Shown in pieces: positions 36,226-44,824 of a stretch of DNA of 54,241 nucleotides; position 1 is the stretch's first letter, and every line of letters starts with the position of its first letter. Made by a program: the position numbers and the translations under genes. Source of the DNA: an uncultured Bacteroidales bacterium (GTDB lineage: Bacteria; Bacteroidota; Bacteroidia; Bacteroidales; Bacteroidaceae); assembly GCA_902802815.1 (NCBI GenBank), contig CADCNQ010000016.1, forward strand, positions 1 to 54,241, read 5' to 3'. The notes beneath the pieces are model-generated. The model was not told the origin of the DNA. It worked only from the letters and a program-made list of their open reading frames with translations, and did no database searches.

Positions 36226-37572
36226 ATGAAACAAATCATTGCACTCATAATGGTCATCACAGCGGCAGTAAACAGCTGGGGACAGAGCTTCGAACAATAC
36301 TTCGACGAAGCCACGCTGCGCCTCGACTACGTGTTGGCAGGAGACAGGAAGAAGACCGACATCTACTTCTCCGACATGCGCCGCCAGTCATTCTGGGCAG
36401 GCCGCCGCAGCCGCCTCTCCGAGGTGTTCCTCAAAGGCTACGGACAGCTCACCATGCGTGATGCCGAGAGCGGCACCGTCATCTACGTCACCAACTTCTC
36501 CACCCTCTATCACGAGTGGCTGCAGAGCCGGGAGGCTGAACGTGTGCGCCGCGCCTTCGAGACAAGCTACAACGTGCCCTTCCCCAAGCGCCCCGTGGAC
36601 ATCACACTGGAGCTCACCGACACACAGGGCCGCACAACGGCATCGCTGACCCATCGCGTGGATCCCGCCGACATACTCATCCGTTCCGTAGCACGTGCAC
36701 GCAATCCCTACCACTATATCTGGAAGGGCCGCTGCCTCACACCGATGGTGTCCACACCCGAGCGCGACAAGGACAGCATCAGCGGCGGCACAGGGCGCGA
36801 CTACACGCAGATTCCATTCTCACCGCTGGAGGGTGTGGACATCGTGCACAACGTGGATCTGGCCATCGTGGCCGACGGCTACACGCAGGAGGAGATGGGC
36901 AAATTCTACACCGACTGCCGCCGCGCCGTCGAAGTGCTCTTTGCCCGCGAACCGTTCCGCTCGCTGAAGACGCGCTTCAATGTGGTTGCCGTGGCACCTC
37001 CCTGTCGTGACACAGGTGTCTCCGTGCCCCATCTCCACGACTGGCGCGAAACCACCAGCGGGGTGCGCTACGACATGTTCTACATCGACCGCTATTTCAT
37101 CACTCAGGAGATGCACCGCGTCTACGACCTTCTGGACGGCGTGCCCTTCGAGCACATCATGGTGCTGGCCAACACATCAACCTACGGAGGCGGGGGCATC
37201 TACAACCAGGTGACCACCTCCACCAGCGACCACCCCTCCTTCGCTCAGGTCTTCGTGCATGAATTCGGTCACAGCTACGCAGGTCTGGGCGACGAATACG
37301 CCTACGACGACATGCCCACAGTGTGGTATCCAAAGGGTACGGAGCCATGGGAGCCCAATCTCACCACGCAGCACCGCTTCTCCGAGAAGTGGCAGGACCT
37401 CATCGAGGCCGGTGTGCCGGGTGTGGGACTCTACGAGGGTGCGGGCTACCAGTCGAAGGGATGCTGGCGCCCCTGCGAGGACTGTCGCATGCGCACGAAT
37501 GCAGCACCCGACTTCTGCCCCGTGTGCGACCGAGCCATACGACGCGTCACAGACTTCTACACTGCGGAGTGA
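36226..37572 (+). CDS. Secreted M64-family (IgA peptidase type) metallopeptidase
   Basis: A 448-aa exported protein (signal peptide MKQIIALIMVITAAVNSWGQ). An N-terminal beta domain (about 25-150) precedes the peptidase domain. The latter starts at VDLAIVADGYTQEEMGKFYTD and contains the zinc motif HEFGH (about residue 345) within VFVHEFGHSYAGLGDEYAY. A C-terminal CWRPCEDCRMRTNAAPDFCPVC segment has five Cys. M64 takes its name from a Clostridium IgA protease; most Bacteroidetes members are uncharacterised, so IgA is only a possible substrate. The next gene, 63 nt on, encodes a giant repeat protein that could be its partner or substrate. Confidence 0.92.
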   Translation: MKQIIALIMVITAAVNSWGQSFEQYFDEATLRLDYVLAGDRKKTDIYFSDMRRQSFWAGRRSRLSEVFLKGYGQLTMRDAESGTVIYVTNFSTLYHEWLQSREAERVRRAFETSYNVPFPKRPVDITLELTDTQGRTTASLTHRVDPADILIRSVARARNPYHYIWKGRCLTPMVSTPERDKDSISGGTGRDYTQIPFSPLEGVDIVHNVDLAIVADGYTQEEMGKFYTDCRRAVEVLFAREPFRSLKTRFNVVAVAPPCRDTGVSVPHLHDWRETTSGVRYDMFYIDRYFITQEMHRVYDLLDGVPFEHIMVLANTSTYGGGGIYNQVTTSTSDHPSFAQVFVHEFGHSYAGLGDEYAYDDMPTVWYPKGTEPWEPNLTTQHRFSEKWQDLIEAGVPGVGLYEGAGYQSKGCWRPCEDCRMRTNAAPDFCPVCDRAIRRVTDFYTAE

Positions 37573-37626
37573 GAATTGAGATTTGAGAATTGAGATTTGA
37601 GACCTGAAACCTGAAACTTGAAATAT
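37571..37626 (+). repeat. 7-bp array, eight units, upstream of the giant repeat protein
   Basis: Eight contiguous 7-bp units: GAGAATT and GAGATTT alternate twice, then GAGACCT, GAAACCT, GAAACTT and GAAATAT. It fills almost all of the 63-bp gap between two genes. No TAnnTTTG box is in the gap, so the genes may be co-transcribed. Confidence 0.75.
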
Positions 37627-37635
37627 TGAACAACC

Positions 37636-40600
37636 ATGAAAAAGTTCCTTTCTGTATTCATACTGCTCTGCACCGCAGTGACCTGCGTGTGGGCGTATGA
37701 CCAAGAGGTATGTATCAACGACGGGTCTGTAACAGTGCCGGACGGACAACACTGGCTCGTAACAGGCAACGGCGAGGTGACATCCCACCAAATCACCCTC
37801 CTGGGCGCATCCACAGTGACGCTCAGCGGTGTGAAAATCAGTAATGACAACTGGTGTATGCTCTTCAACGGCACATGTACCGTCATACTGAAAGACGGCA
37901 CCACAAACACCATCACCTGCACCAACACATCAGCAGACCCGGCATACCCCGCACTCTGGGTGGGCGACCTTGGCTACTCACTCACCATCACGGGCGAGGC
38001 AGGAAACACGGGCGTACTGAATGTCACGGGCGGTGACAAAGGTGTGGCCATCGGTGGCGGACACTACAACAGCGATAACCGCTGCGGCAACATCACCATC
38101 CAAGGCGGTGTGATCAACGCTGTCGGAGGAAGCGGCAAACCGGCCATCGGTTGCGACGAGTCAGGAGGCACCTGCGATATAATCAACATCACCGGCGGCG
38201 TGAGGAGTGTGACCGCCGTGAAGGGCGCTGGTGCGACAGAGTGTATAGGAAGAAACGACGGAGCCTGCACAGCAGTAATTGTCGACGATATAGTATACTG
38301 GTACGGCAACTTGGAGAACAGCTACCGCAACGGCGGCGAGGAATATCTCCAGGCAGACAAGTTCTACTTTGCTAACGTCAACAACACCCATGTGACAGTG
38401 CCGGCCGCTTCGCGTGCCATAGTAGGAGGTACGGGCGAATGTTGGAACAGAATCGACATCGGCGACGATGCCAAGGTGACCCTTAAAGGCGTGAATATCA
38501 AAAGCGATGAGTACTGCGTGAAGTGCGAGGGCGATGCCATCATCGAACTGAAGGAGACATCGCTGAACGTGCTGATAAGCATGGGCGGCACCGACTATCC
38601 CACCCTCCTGGCAGGCGGCCCAGGTACGACACTCACCATTCAGGGCGCAGGCACGCTGAAGGCTGATGGCGGAACAAACTGCGCAGCCATCGGATGCAGC
38701 ACATTTGCCGATTGCGGTGACATAGTCATCAGCAACGGTGTGGGTCACGTACTGGCAATAAAGGGCGGCTACAATACTGACTGCATCGGAAGAAGCACAT
38801 CCAAAGGTTGCGGCAGAGTGACCGTCTATGGTGTGGAGTATTTTGACGGCACCGACTATAAGAACAACGGCGCAGCCTATCTTAGGCAGGATAAATGCAA
38901 CTTTGCCAATATCAACTACGAATCGGTAACAGTGCCTGGCGATCAGCATTGGCTCGTAGCGGGCACAGGCGAGACGACATCCAACCATATTACTATGGAA
39001 GGCGCATCTACGGTGACGCTGCGCGGTGTGAAAATCATGAAGGATTCATGGTGTATGCTCTGCAATGCCGATGCCACCGTCATCCTGGCCGACGGCTCGG
39101 AGAACTCACTGTCCAGCACAGGGGCATATCCCGCTCTGTGGGTGGGCGACAAGAGCAAGGAATACAAAGTCACCATCAAGGGCGAAACACTGGGCACCGG
39201 TGCACTGGTGGCGCTGGGCGGAGACAACTGTGCGGGTATCGGCGGCGGATACCACAACGGTGCCGGCGGATGTGGCGACATAGAGATACAGGGAGGCATA
39301 GTCACTGCTTTTGGCGGCATAGGAGCTGCGGGTATCGGCGGCGACAACAGCGGTTCTTGCGGCAACATCACCATCTCGGGCGGCGTGACACGTGTGAGAG
39401 CGTGGAAGGGCAGCGGTGCCGTCAACAGCATCGGAAGAGGCAGCGACAGCTCCTGCGGCTCGATTACCATCAACGGCACGGAGTATTATAACGGCAGCTA
39501 CTACCGGAACAATGGCGAAGACTATCTCAAACAGGAAAAACTTGCTGTTGCCAACGTCTGCAAGGCAGAAGTGACGGTTCCCGGCGAAGAGTACTGGATG
39601 GTGACAAGCGCCGGAGAGACAGCGTCCAATCATATTGTCGTCTACGACGACGGCACATTGCTGCTCGACGAAGCTACCATCAACAGTGAGGATTATGCCA
39701 TCAAGTGTGAAGGTGATGCAGTCATCATACCGAAGGACCATACGACGAACTGGCTGACTGCCCAAAACAATTATCCAGGCATCATGATGGACAATTACGG
39801 CAAGACACTCACCATACGCGGCGGAGCAGAAAACGCGGGCACACTGAATGTCACGGGTGCAGACGGCAGCGTGGCCATCGGAGGCGGACGTCATAACGAA
39901 AACCATCTTTGTGGCAGAGTCACCTTCGAGGGCGGATACATCAACGCTTACGGTGGCAGCGGCATGGGTGCCATCGGCTGCGACTGTGAAGGGGGATCCT
40001 TCGATGGCATCACCATCACCGACGGTGTGAAGGGCCTGACTGCCGTAAAGGGCGAAGGGGCTGTCGATTGCATCGGAATAGGTCCCGGCTTCGAATGCCG
40101 CTTTGTGAACATCGGCGATGAGTATTATTGGTACGGCACTGTGCCGGGCATTGAGAAAGGTTACCATAACGGCGGTGAGGAATATCTCAAGGCAGACAAG
40201 TTCTTCTTTGCGAACGTCCAACCCAGCTCAGCAACTGTGCCTGCCAATGCACACGCCATCGTCAAGGCCCCGCTTGTCGTCCATCCGGCATATAACAACC
40301 TCACTATCGGTGACGGTGCCAAGGTGATGCTGCACGACTTCCATGTTGACGGCCTCACACAAAGCGGTATCGTCTGCCAGGGTGATGCCACTATCGTCCT
40401 GAAGGACGGATCGACCAATTTCGTGGGAGGAAAACCCGGTATCAAAGCTGCCGGCGGTGGAAAGACACTTGTCATCGAGGGACAGGAAGGCGGCACCGGC
40501 ACACTGAACACTCAGGGTCGTGACTACAATCCCGGCATCGGCGGATCCTCATTTGCCAACATTCTCATCCGTGGCGGCATCATCAATGCTACGGGTGCTG

Positions 40601-43600
40601 TGGGCGCAGCCGGTATCGGAACATCTCATACGGGCTCTTGCGGCAACATCACCATCTCCGGCGGCACCATAACGGCTACCGGCGGCGAGGGAGCTGCCGG
40701 CATAGGCGGCGGTAGCAGCAGCGGCTCTTACGGCAACATCACCATCACCGACGATGTGAACAGCCTGACGGCGACAAGAGGTACTGGTGCCACAAACTGC
40801 ATAGGAAGGGGCGGCGCATCAACAAGCTGCAGCAGCGTGACCATCGCCGGCGCCGAATATTGGGACGGCACAGCCTATCGGAATGAGGGCGAGGGCTATC
40901 TGGATCAGGATCAGTTTATCCTGGGCAGCATCAACAGCACCCCGTTCACCGTTCCCGACGGTGCACACTATGTCATCAAGGGCAACGGTGAGGTGACATC
41001 CAACCGAATCACCCTCGAAGGCACATCCGGAGTGACGCTCGACAATGTGAAAATCAGCAATGAAGGATGGTGCATACGCGGCAACAGCAACAGCACAGTC
41101 ATCCTGAAAGACGGCACGACGAACACCGTCACCAGTACAGGCACATCACACGAAGTGGCATACCCGGCCATCTGGGTCGGTGACGATGGCTGCAACCTTA
41201 CCATCCTGGGCGAACCTCTGGGCACCGGCACACTGATTGCACAGGGAGGAGCCAACTCGGCAGCTATCGGCGGCGGATACCACAACACCAGCAGCACCTG
41301 CGGCAGCATCAACGTCTGCGGCGGCATCATCACAGCCACCGGTGGCGAGGGAGCTGCAGCCATCGGTGCCGACAAAGACGGCAAATGCACAGCCGTTTCT
41401 ATTACCGACGGTGTGACCCAGATGACGGCATTCAGAGGTTCGGATGCCGACCAATGCGTCGGTAGCAGCAATCTGGAACAAGGCGCACAGGTGACAATCG
41501 ACGCTGTGGAGTATTACGACGGCACCAGCTATAAGAACAATGGCGCTACATATCTCAATCAGAATAAATTCGTCTTCGGCAACATCAACAAAGGTCCTGT
41601 GACGGTCATCGATGCCAGAGGACTCATCAAGGGCACCGGAGAAACGACATCCAACAGGATAACCTTCGGAGGCACATCCGAGACGACGCTTGACAACGTG
41701 AATATCAGCACTATAGGCTGTCCCGTAAACTGCAATGGCTACCCCACCGTCATCCTGAAAGACGGCACGACGAACACCGTCACCTGCACAGGCACATCGG
41801 GAGAGGATGCATACCCTGCACTCTGGGTGGGTACCAGAGGACATAGCAACCTCATCATCAAAGGCGAAACACTGGGCACAGGCACACTGATTGCACAGGG
41901 AGGCACCGGTTGCGCCGGTATCGGCGGAGGTCTCCACAATACCGTTAACGACTGCGGCGGCGTAGAGATACAGAGCGGCATCATCACAGCCATAGGTGGC
42001 GTGGGAGCTGCAGGTATCGGTACAGGTAACCTTGACGAAAGATGCGGCGACATCACCATCTCTGCCAACGTGAAAAGCCTGACCGCCATTAAGGGCGCCG
42101 GAGCTAAAAACTGTATCGGAAGAGGCAACGACGACGACTTCGACAAGAATCTTGTCACCATCGGAGGCACACTCTATTGGGACGGAGACAACTACGTGAA
42201 CGACGGCGACAAATACCTTCCTCTGAACAGTTTGGTGTTTGCCAACATCAACAACGGTGATGTGACGGTTCCTGCCGAAGAGAATGCCCTCATCATGGGT
42301 AGCGGCGAAGAAACTGGCAACAGCATCACCATCGGCGACGGAGCCTTTGTGGGTCTGAGCGGCGTGAACATCCGCAAAACCGAAACGGACAGCTATTGCA
42401 TCAAGTGCCTGGGTTCGGCTACAGTCGATTTGCTCAGCGGCACAACAAACACCCTGCTGACCGAAAATATGCATTCCATTGCTCTCCGGGCCGGCGACAG
42501 CGGTACGACACTGACCATCGACGGCAGCGGCACACTGAATGCAACGAGCCGGTATTCCTATCCCGGTATCGGCGGCGGATATGGCAATCTCTACAACACA
42601 TGTGGCAATATCACGATTAACGGCGGACATGTCACAGCTGTTGGTGCTTCGAAAAGTGCAGCCATCGGCAGCGACTTCGGCTACGATTGCGGCACCGTCA
42701 CGATTGGCAGCAACGTGGCTTGCGTCACAGCTGTCACAAGCGACGATGCCGTTGTCTGCTTAGGCAGTAACCACTACTGCCCGGGAGTGTATATTGACGG
42801 CATTGAACGCTGGGACGGATCGGAATACAAGAACAGCGGTGAAGAATACATCCCCCATACTAAATTCGTCTTCGGCAATATCAACAAAAGTGCGGTGACG
42901 GTTCCTGCCGGCGGCAGAGGACTCATCAACGGCACCGGGGAAGAGACATCCAACAACATTCTCATAGGAGACGATGGCTGGACAATGCTTAACGGCGTAA
43001 ATATCGCCAATGCCAGCGGCGACTACTGTGTCAAGTGCGAAGGCGATGCCACCATCATCCTTGCCGACAAGACGATGAACACACTGTCCGGCACGCAATC
43101 CATCTATCCTGCCCTCCTGGCAGGCGGTACTGGCACTACGCTCACCGTTAAAGGCAAGGGTGCCCTGAAAGCTTTGGGCGGTGCAACGAGTCCGGCAATC
43201 GGCGGAGGAGGCCTCTATGACAGAGAGTGTGGCAACATAGTCTTTGAAAGCGGTATCATCGATGCAAGAGGCGGTACATACTCTACTGCCATTGGTGCAG
43301 CTCCTAGCGGTTCCTGCGGCAACATCACCGTCGCCAACGGAGTGACCCATCTGGTTGCCAAGAGAGGGACTGACTGCTATCAGGACTGCATCGGAAGAAG
43401 TATCTATAACGGCTCCTGCGGCAGTGTGACCATAAACGGCGTCGAATATTGGGACGGAGAAGATTACGTGAACGGAGGCCGTCAATATCTGGAAAAAGGC
43501 GCTCTGGCCCATCTGAAAGGCAACGAAGGAGCAACGGGTGAATACTGGACGACATTCTATTATGACGCCAACCATTTCCAAGCTCCTGAGGGAACACAGG

Positions 43601-44094
43601 TGTTCAAAGCCGCCCTCGACGGCACCTCACTCACACTGTCGCCCATCAGCGACCGCGTGGTGAACAGCGAACAAGGCACAATACTCAAGAGCAATTCGCC
43701 GTACTTCTTCCTGACCTCAACAGACAACGGCACAACGAGCGAAGGCGGATACGAGAACAACAGCCTTCAGGGTACGTCATCCACTATCACCAATCCGGGC
43801 AATGCCTACGTACTCAACAAGAAAAAAGGCATCGTGGGCTTCTACAAACTTAGCGACACAGGCACCATCACGGCGGGAAAGTCCTACCTGACATACGACG
43901 GCGGCAGCGGCGCACGAGAGTTACTCCCGTTCAATGAAGATCCGACAGGCATCAAAACGATGGAAGACGGAAGAAGTATGACGGAAGAGGAAGGTGATGA
44001 AGTCTGGTACGACATGAGCGGCAGAAAACTGAACGACAGGCCCACCAAACGCGGATTCTACATTGTGAACGGTCAAAAGGTATTCGTCAACTAA
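37636..44094 (+). CDS. Giant secreted nine-repeat beta-helix protein (2152 aa)
   Basis: Signal peptide MKKFLSVFILLCTAVTCVWA. Nine tandem units of about 180-240 aa follow, each closing with a 'GxxYLxxDK'-type line (near residues 235, 414, 629, 849, 1088, 1305, 1526, 1738, 1950). Each has the same order: VTVPxxxHxLVxGxGE, a 'VTLxGVKI' strand, 'TVILKDGTTN', 'YPALWVG', 'LTIxGExxGTGTL', 'AGIGGG', 'CGNITIxGG', 'TAxxGxGAxxCIGR'. The rising short strands and Gly/Asn turns suggest a right-handed beta-helix. They resemble the Cthe_2159-type (DUF4353) polysaccharide-binding proteins, from memory. The last 200 residues form another domain and end in a sorting-like tail, WYDMSGRKL to VNGQKVFVN. Likely a cell-surface adhesin or glycan binder. 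Confidence 0.9.
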   Translation: MKKFLSVFILLCTAVTCVWAYDQEVCINDGSVTVPDGQHWLVTGNGEVTSHQITLLGASTVTLSGVKISNDNWCMLFNGTCTVILKDGTTNTITCTNTSADPAYPALWVGDLGYSLTITGEAGNTGVLNVTGGDKGVAIGGGHYNSDNRCGNITIQGGVINAVGGSGKPAIGCDESGGTCDIINITGGVRSVTAVKGAGATECIGRNDGACTAVIVDDIVYWYGNLENSYRNGGEEYLQADKFYFANVNNTHVTVPAASRAIVGGTGECWNRIDIGDDAKVTLKGVNIKSDEYCVKCEGDAIIELKETSLNVLISMGGTDYPTLLAGGPGTTLTIQGAGTLKADGGTNCAAIGCSTFADCGDIVISNGVGHVLAIKGGYNTDCIGRSTSKGCGRVTVYGVEYFDGTDYKNNGAAYLRQDKCNFANINYESVTVPGDQHWLVAGTGETTSNHITMEGASTVTLRGVKIMKDSWCMLCNADATVILADGSENSLSSTGAYPALWVGDKSKEYKVTIKGETLGTGALVALGGDNCAGIGGGYHNGAGGCGDIEIQGGIVTAFGGIGAAGIGGDNSGSCGNITISGGVTRVRAWKGSGAVNSIGRGSDSSCGSITINGTEYYNGSYYRNNGEDYLKQEKLAVANVCKAEVTVPGEEYWMVTSAGETASNHIVVYDDGTLLLDEATINSEDYAIKCEGDAVIIPKDHTTNWLTAQNNYPGIMMDNYGKTLTIRGGAENAGTLNVTGADGSVAIGGGRHNENHLCGRVTFEGGYINAYGGSGMGAIGCDCEGGSFDGITITDGVKGLTAVKGEGAVDCIGIGPGFECRFVNIGDEYYWYGTVPGIEKGYHNGGEEYLKADKFFFANVQPSSATVPANAHAIVKAPLVVHPAYNNLTIGDGAKVMLHDFHVDGLTQSGIVCQGDATIVLKDGSTNFVGGKPGIKAAGGGKTLVIEGQEGGTGTLNTQGRDYNPGIGGSSFANILIRGGIINATGAVGAAGIGTSHTGSCGNITISGGTITATGGEGAAGIGGGSSSGSYGNITITDDVNSLTATRGTGATNCIGRGGASTSCSSVTIAGAEYWDGTAYRNEGEGYLDQDQFILGSINSTPFTVPDGAHYVIKGNGEVTSNRITLEGTSGVTLDNVKISNEGWCIRGNSNSTVILKDGTTNTVTSTGTSHEVAYPAIWVGDDGCNLTILGEPLGTGTLIAQGGANSAAIGGGYHNTSSTCGSINVCGGIITATGGEGAAAIGADKDGKCTAVSITDGVTQMTAFRGSDADQCVGSSNLEQGAQVTIDAVEYYDGTSYKNNGATYLNQNKFVFGNINKGPVTVIDARGLIKGTGETTSNRITFGGTSETTLDNVNISTIGCPVNCNGYPTVILKDGTTNTVTCTGTSGEDAYPALWVGTRGHSNLIIKGETLGTGTLIAQGGTGCAGIGGGLHNTVNDCGGVEIQSGIITAIGGVGAAGIGTGNLDERCGDITISANVKSLTAIKGAGAKNCIGRGNDDDFDKNLVTIGGTLYWDGDNYVNDGDKYLPLNSLVFANINNGDVTVPAEENALIMGSGEETGNSITIGDGAFVGLSGVNIRKTETDSYCIKCLGSATVDLLSGTTNTLLTENMHSIALRAGDSGTTLTIDGSGTLNATSRYSYPGIGGGYGNLYNTCGNITINGGHVTAVGASKSAAIGSDFGYDCGTVTIGSNVACVTAVTSDDAVVCLGSNHYCPGVYIDGIERWDGSEYKNSGEEYIPHTKFVFGNINKSAVTVPAGGRGLINGTGEETSNNILIGDDGWTMLNGVNIANASGDYCVKCEGDATIILADKTMNTLSGTQSIYPALLAGGTGTTLTVKGKGALKALGGATSPAIGGGGLYDRECGNIVFESGIIDARGGTYSTAIGAAPSGSCGNITVANGVTHLVAKRGTDCYQDCIGRSIYNGSCGSVTINGVEYWDGEDYVNGGRQYLEKGALAHLKGNEGATGEYWTTFYYDANHFQAPEGTQVFKAALDGTSLTLSPISDRVVNSEQGTILKSNSPYFFLTSTDNGTTSEGGYENNSLQGTSSTITNPGNAYVLNKKKGIVGFYKLSDTGTITAGKSYLTYDGGSGARELLPFNEDPTGIKTMEDGRSMTEEEGDEVWYDMSGRKLNDRPTKRGFYIVNGQKVFVN

Positions 44095-44113
44095 AGCAAC
44101 GGAGGACACAACT

Positions 44114-44278
44114 ATGAAAGATATAACTGTAAAAAAGAAATACGTTAAACCAGAAGTGCTGGCCATACATACCATGTGTCGTGAAGACTGCTTACAGGTC
44201 GGCGGCTCAAACTACAATTATGGTGTGAATGACGAACTGATAGATGACGAATACGAAGAGGTAGACGAGGGCTGGTAA
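44114..44278 (+). CDS. Small 'KKxYVKPE' protein (54 aa)
   Basis: A 54-aa protein, MKDITVKKKYVKPEVLAIHT at the start, CREDCLQVGG in the middle, and an acidic end (EYEEVDEGW). The start matches the KKxYxxP pattern of the proteins at 27650 and 31240, the LQVGG matches LQLGG, and all three end in an acidic stretch with a terminal Trp. It starts 19 nt after the giant repeat protein's stop, with a GGAGG 8 nt before the ATG, and is followed by a terminator. The same pairing of a huge secreted protein with such a small gene therefore occurs three times here. This member has two Cys; the others have none. Confidence 0.72.
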   Translation: MKDITVKKKYVKPEVLAIHTMCREDCLQVGGSNYNYGVNDELIDDEYEEVDEGW

Positions 44279-44310
44279 AGCGAAACACTAAAAATAAAAG
44301 TGAAACATTA

Positions 44311-44337
44311 GGGCCGCCGGGAGTTTTCCGACGGCCC
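44311..44337. terminator. Terminator between D-type module and ybeY (bidirectional)
   Basis: GGGCCGCCGG pairs with CCGACGGCCC (one mismatch), loop of seven, followed by TTATT on the forward strand. The convergent ybeY gene ends 30 nt away, so it may serve both strands. Confidence 0.75.
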
Positions 44338-44367
44338 TTATTCCGACTTATGTGACCGGAATAATAC

Positions 44368-44781
44368 TTAAAACAGAATATCCAAGGCGGCATCTTCGGC
44401 TGATTCCATCTCACGGCGCTCAGAGGGCGTCTTGTCCTTGAGGCCGCAGAGGTGGAGTATGCCGTGAATGATGACACGATGAAGTTCGCGCTCGTACTTT
44501 TCGCCCAACTGCTCAGCATTGGAGCGTATGGTGTCAAGGGACAGGAAGAGGTCGCCCGAGAGGATGTTGTCCACAGAATAGTCGAAACCGATATGGTCGG
44601 TGTAGTAGTCGTGATGGAGAAACTCACGGTTCACCTCCAGGATGCGCTCGTCGCTGCAGAAGATGTAGTTGACCTCCCCCACCCGCTTACCGTAGCCGGC
44701 AGCCACGCGCTCTATCCACGATGTCACCTTGGCGGCGTCGATGGCGGGAAAGGAGACCTGGTCGGTGTGAAACTCTATCAT
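44368..44781 (-). CDS. ybeY: Endoribonuclease YbeY
   Basis: A 137-aa zinc RNase for 16S rRNA maturation and ribosome quality control. The motif is HGILHLCGLKDKTPSERREM: two of the usual three His ligands are present and the third position (HGxLHLxGxDH) is Lys. From memory, Bacteroides homologues have the same (CGINDKGPGER), so this is a lineage form, not decay. NYIFCSDERILEVNREFLHHDYYTDHIGFDY is the other conserved block. Last gene of the lgt-flippase-dapB-lepB run. Confidence 0.93.
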   Translation of the reverse strand: MIEFHTDQVSFPAIDAAKVTSWIERVAAGYGKRVGEVNYIFCSDERILEVNREFLHHDYYTDHIGFDYSVDNILSGDLFLSLDTIRSNAEQLGEKYERELHRVIIHGILHLCGLKDKTPSERREMESAEDAALDILF

Positions 44782-44824
44782 CGGTTCTTGTTATTCTAGT
44801 TGGGCTAGTTGGGCTAGATCTCAC

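Noticed and set aside
3986..44094. Insertion sequences or integrases explaining the accessory block
   Set aside because: No transposase or recombinase motifs were found in any frame; the repeats seen are short and without transposase genes.
44395..44470. YbeY lacking its third His as a decayed gene
   Set aside because: The frame is intact and, from memory, Bacteroidetes YbeY normally has Asp-Lys there (CGINDK), so it is a lineage variant.
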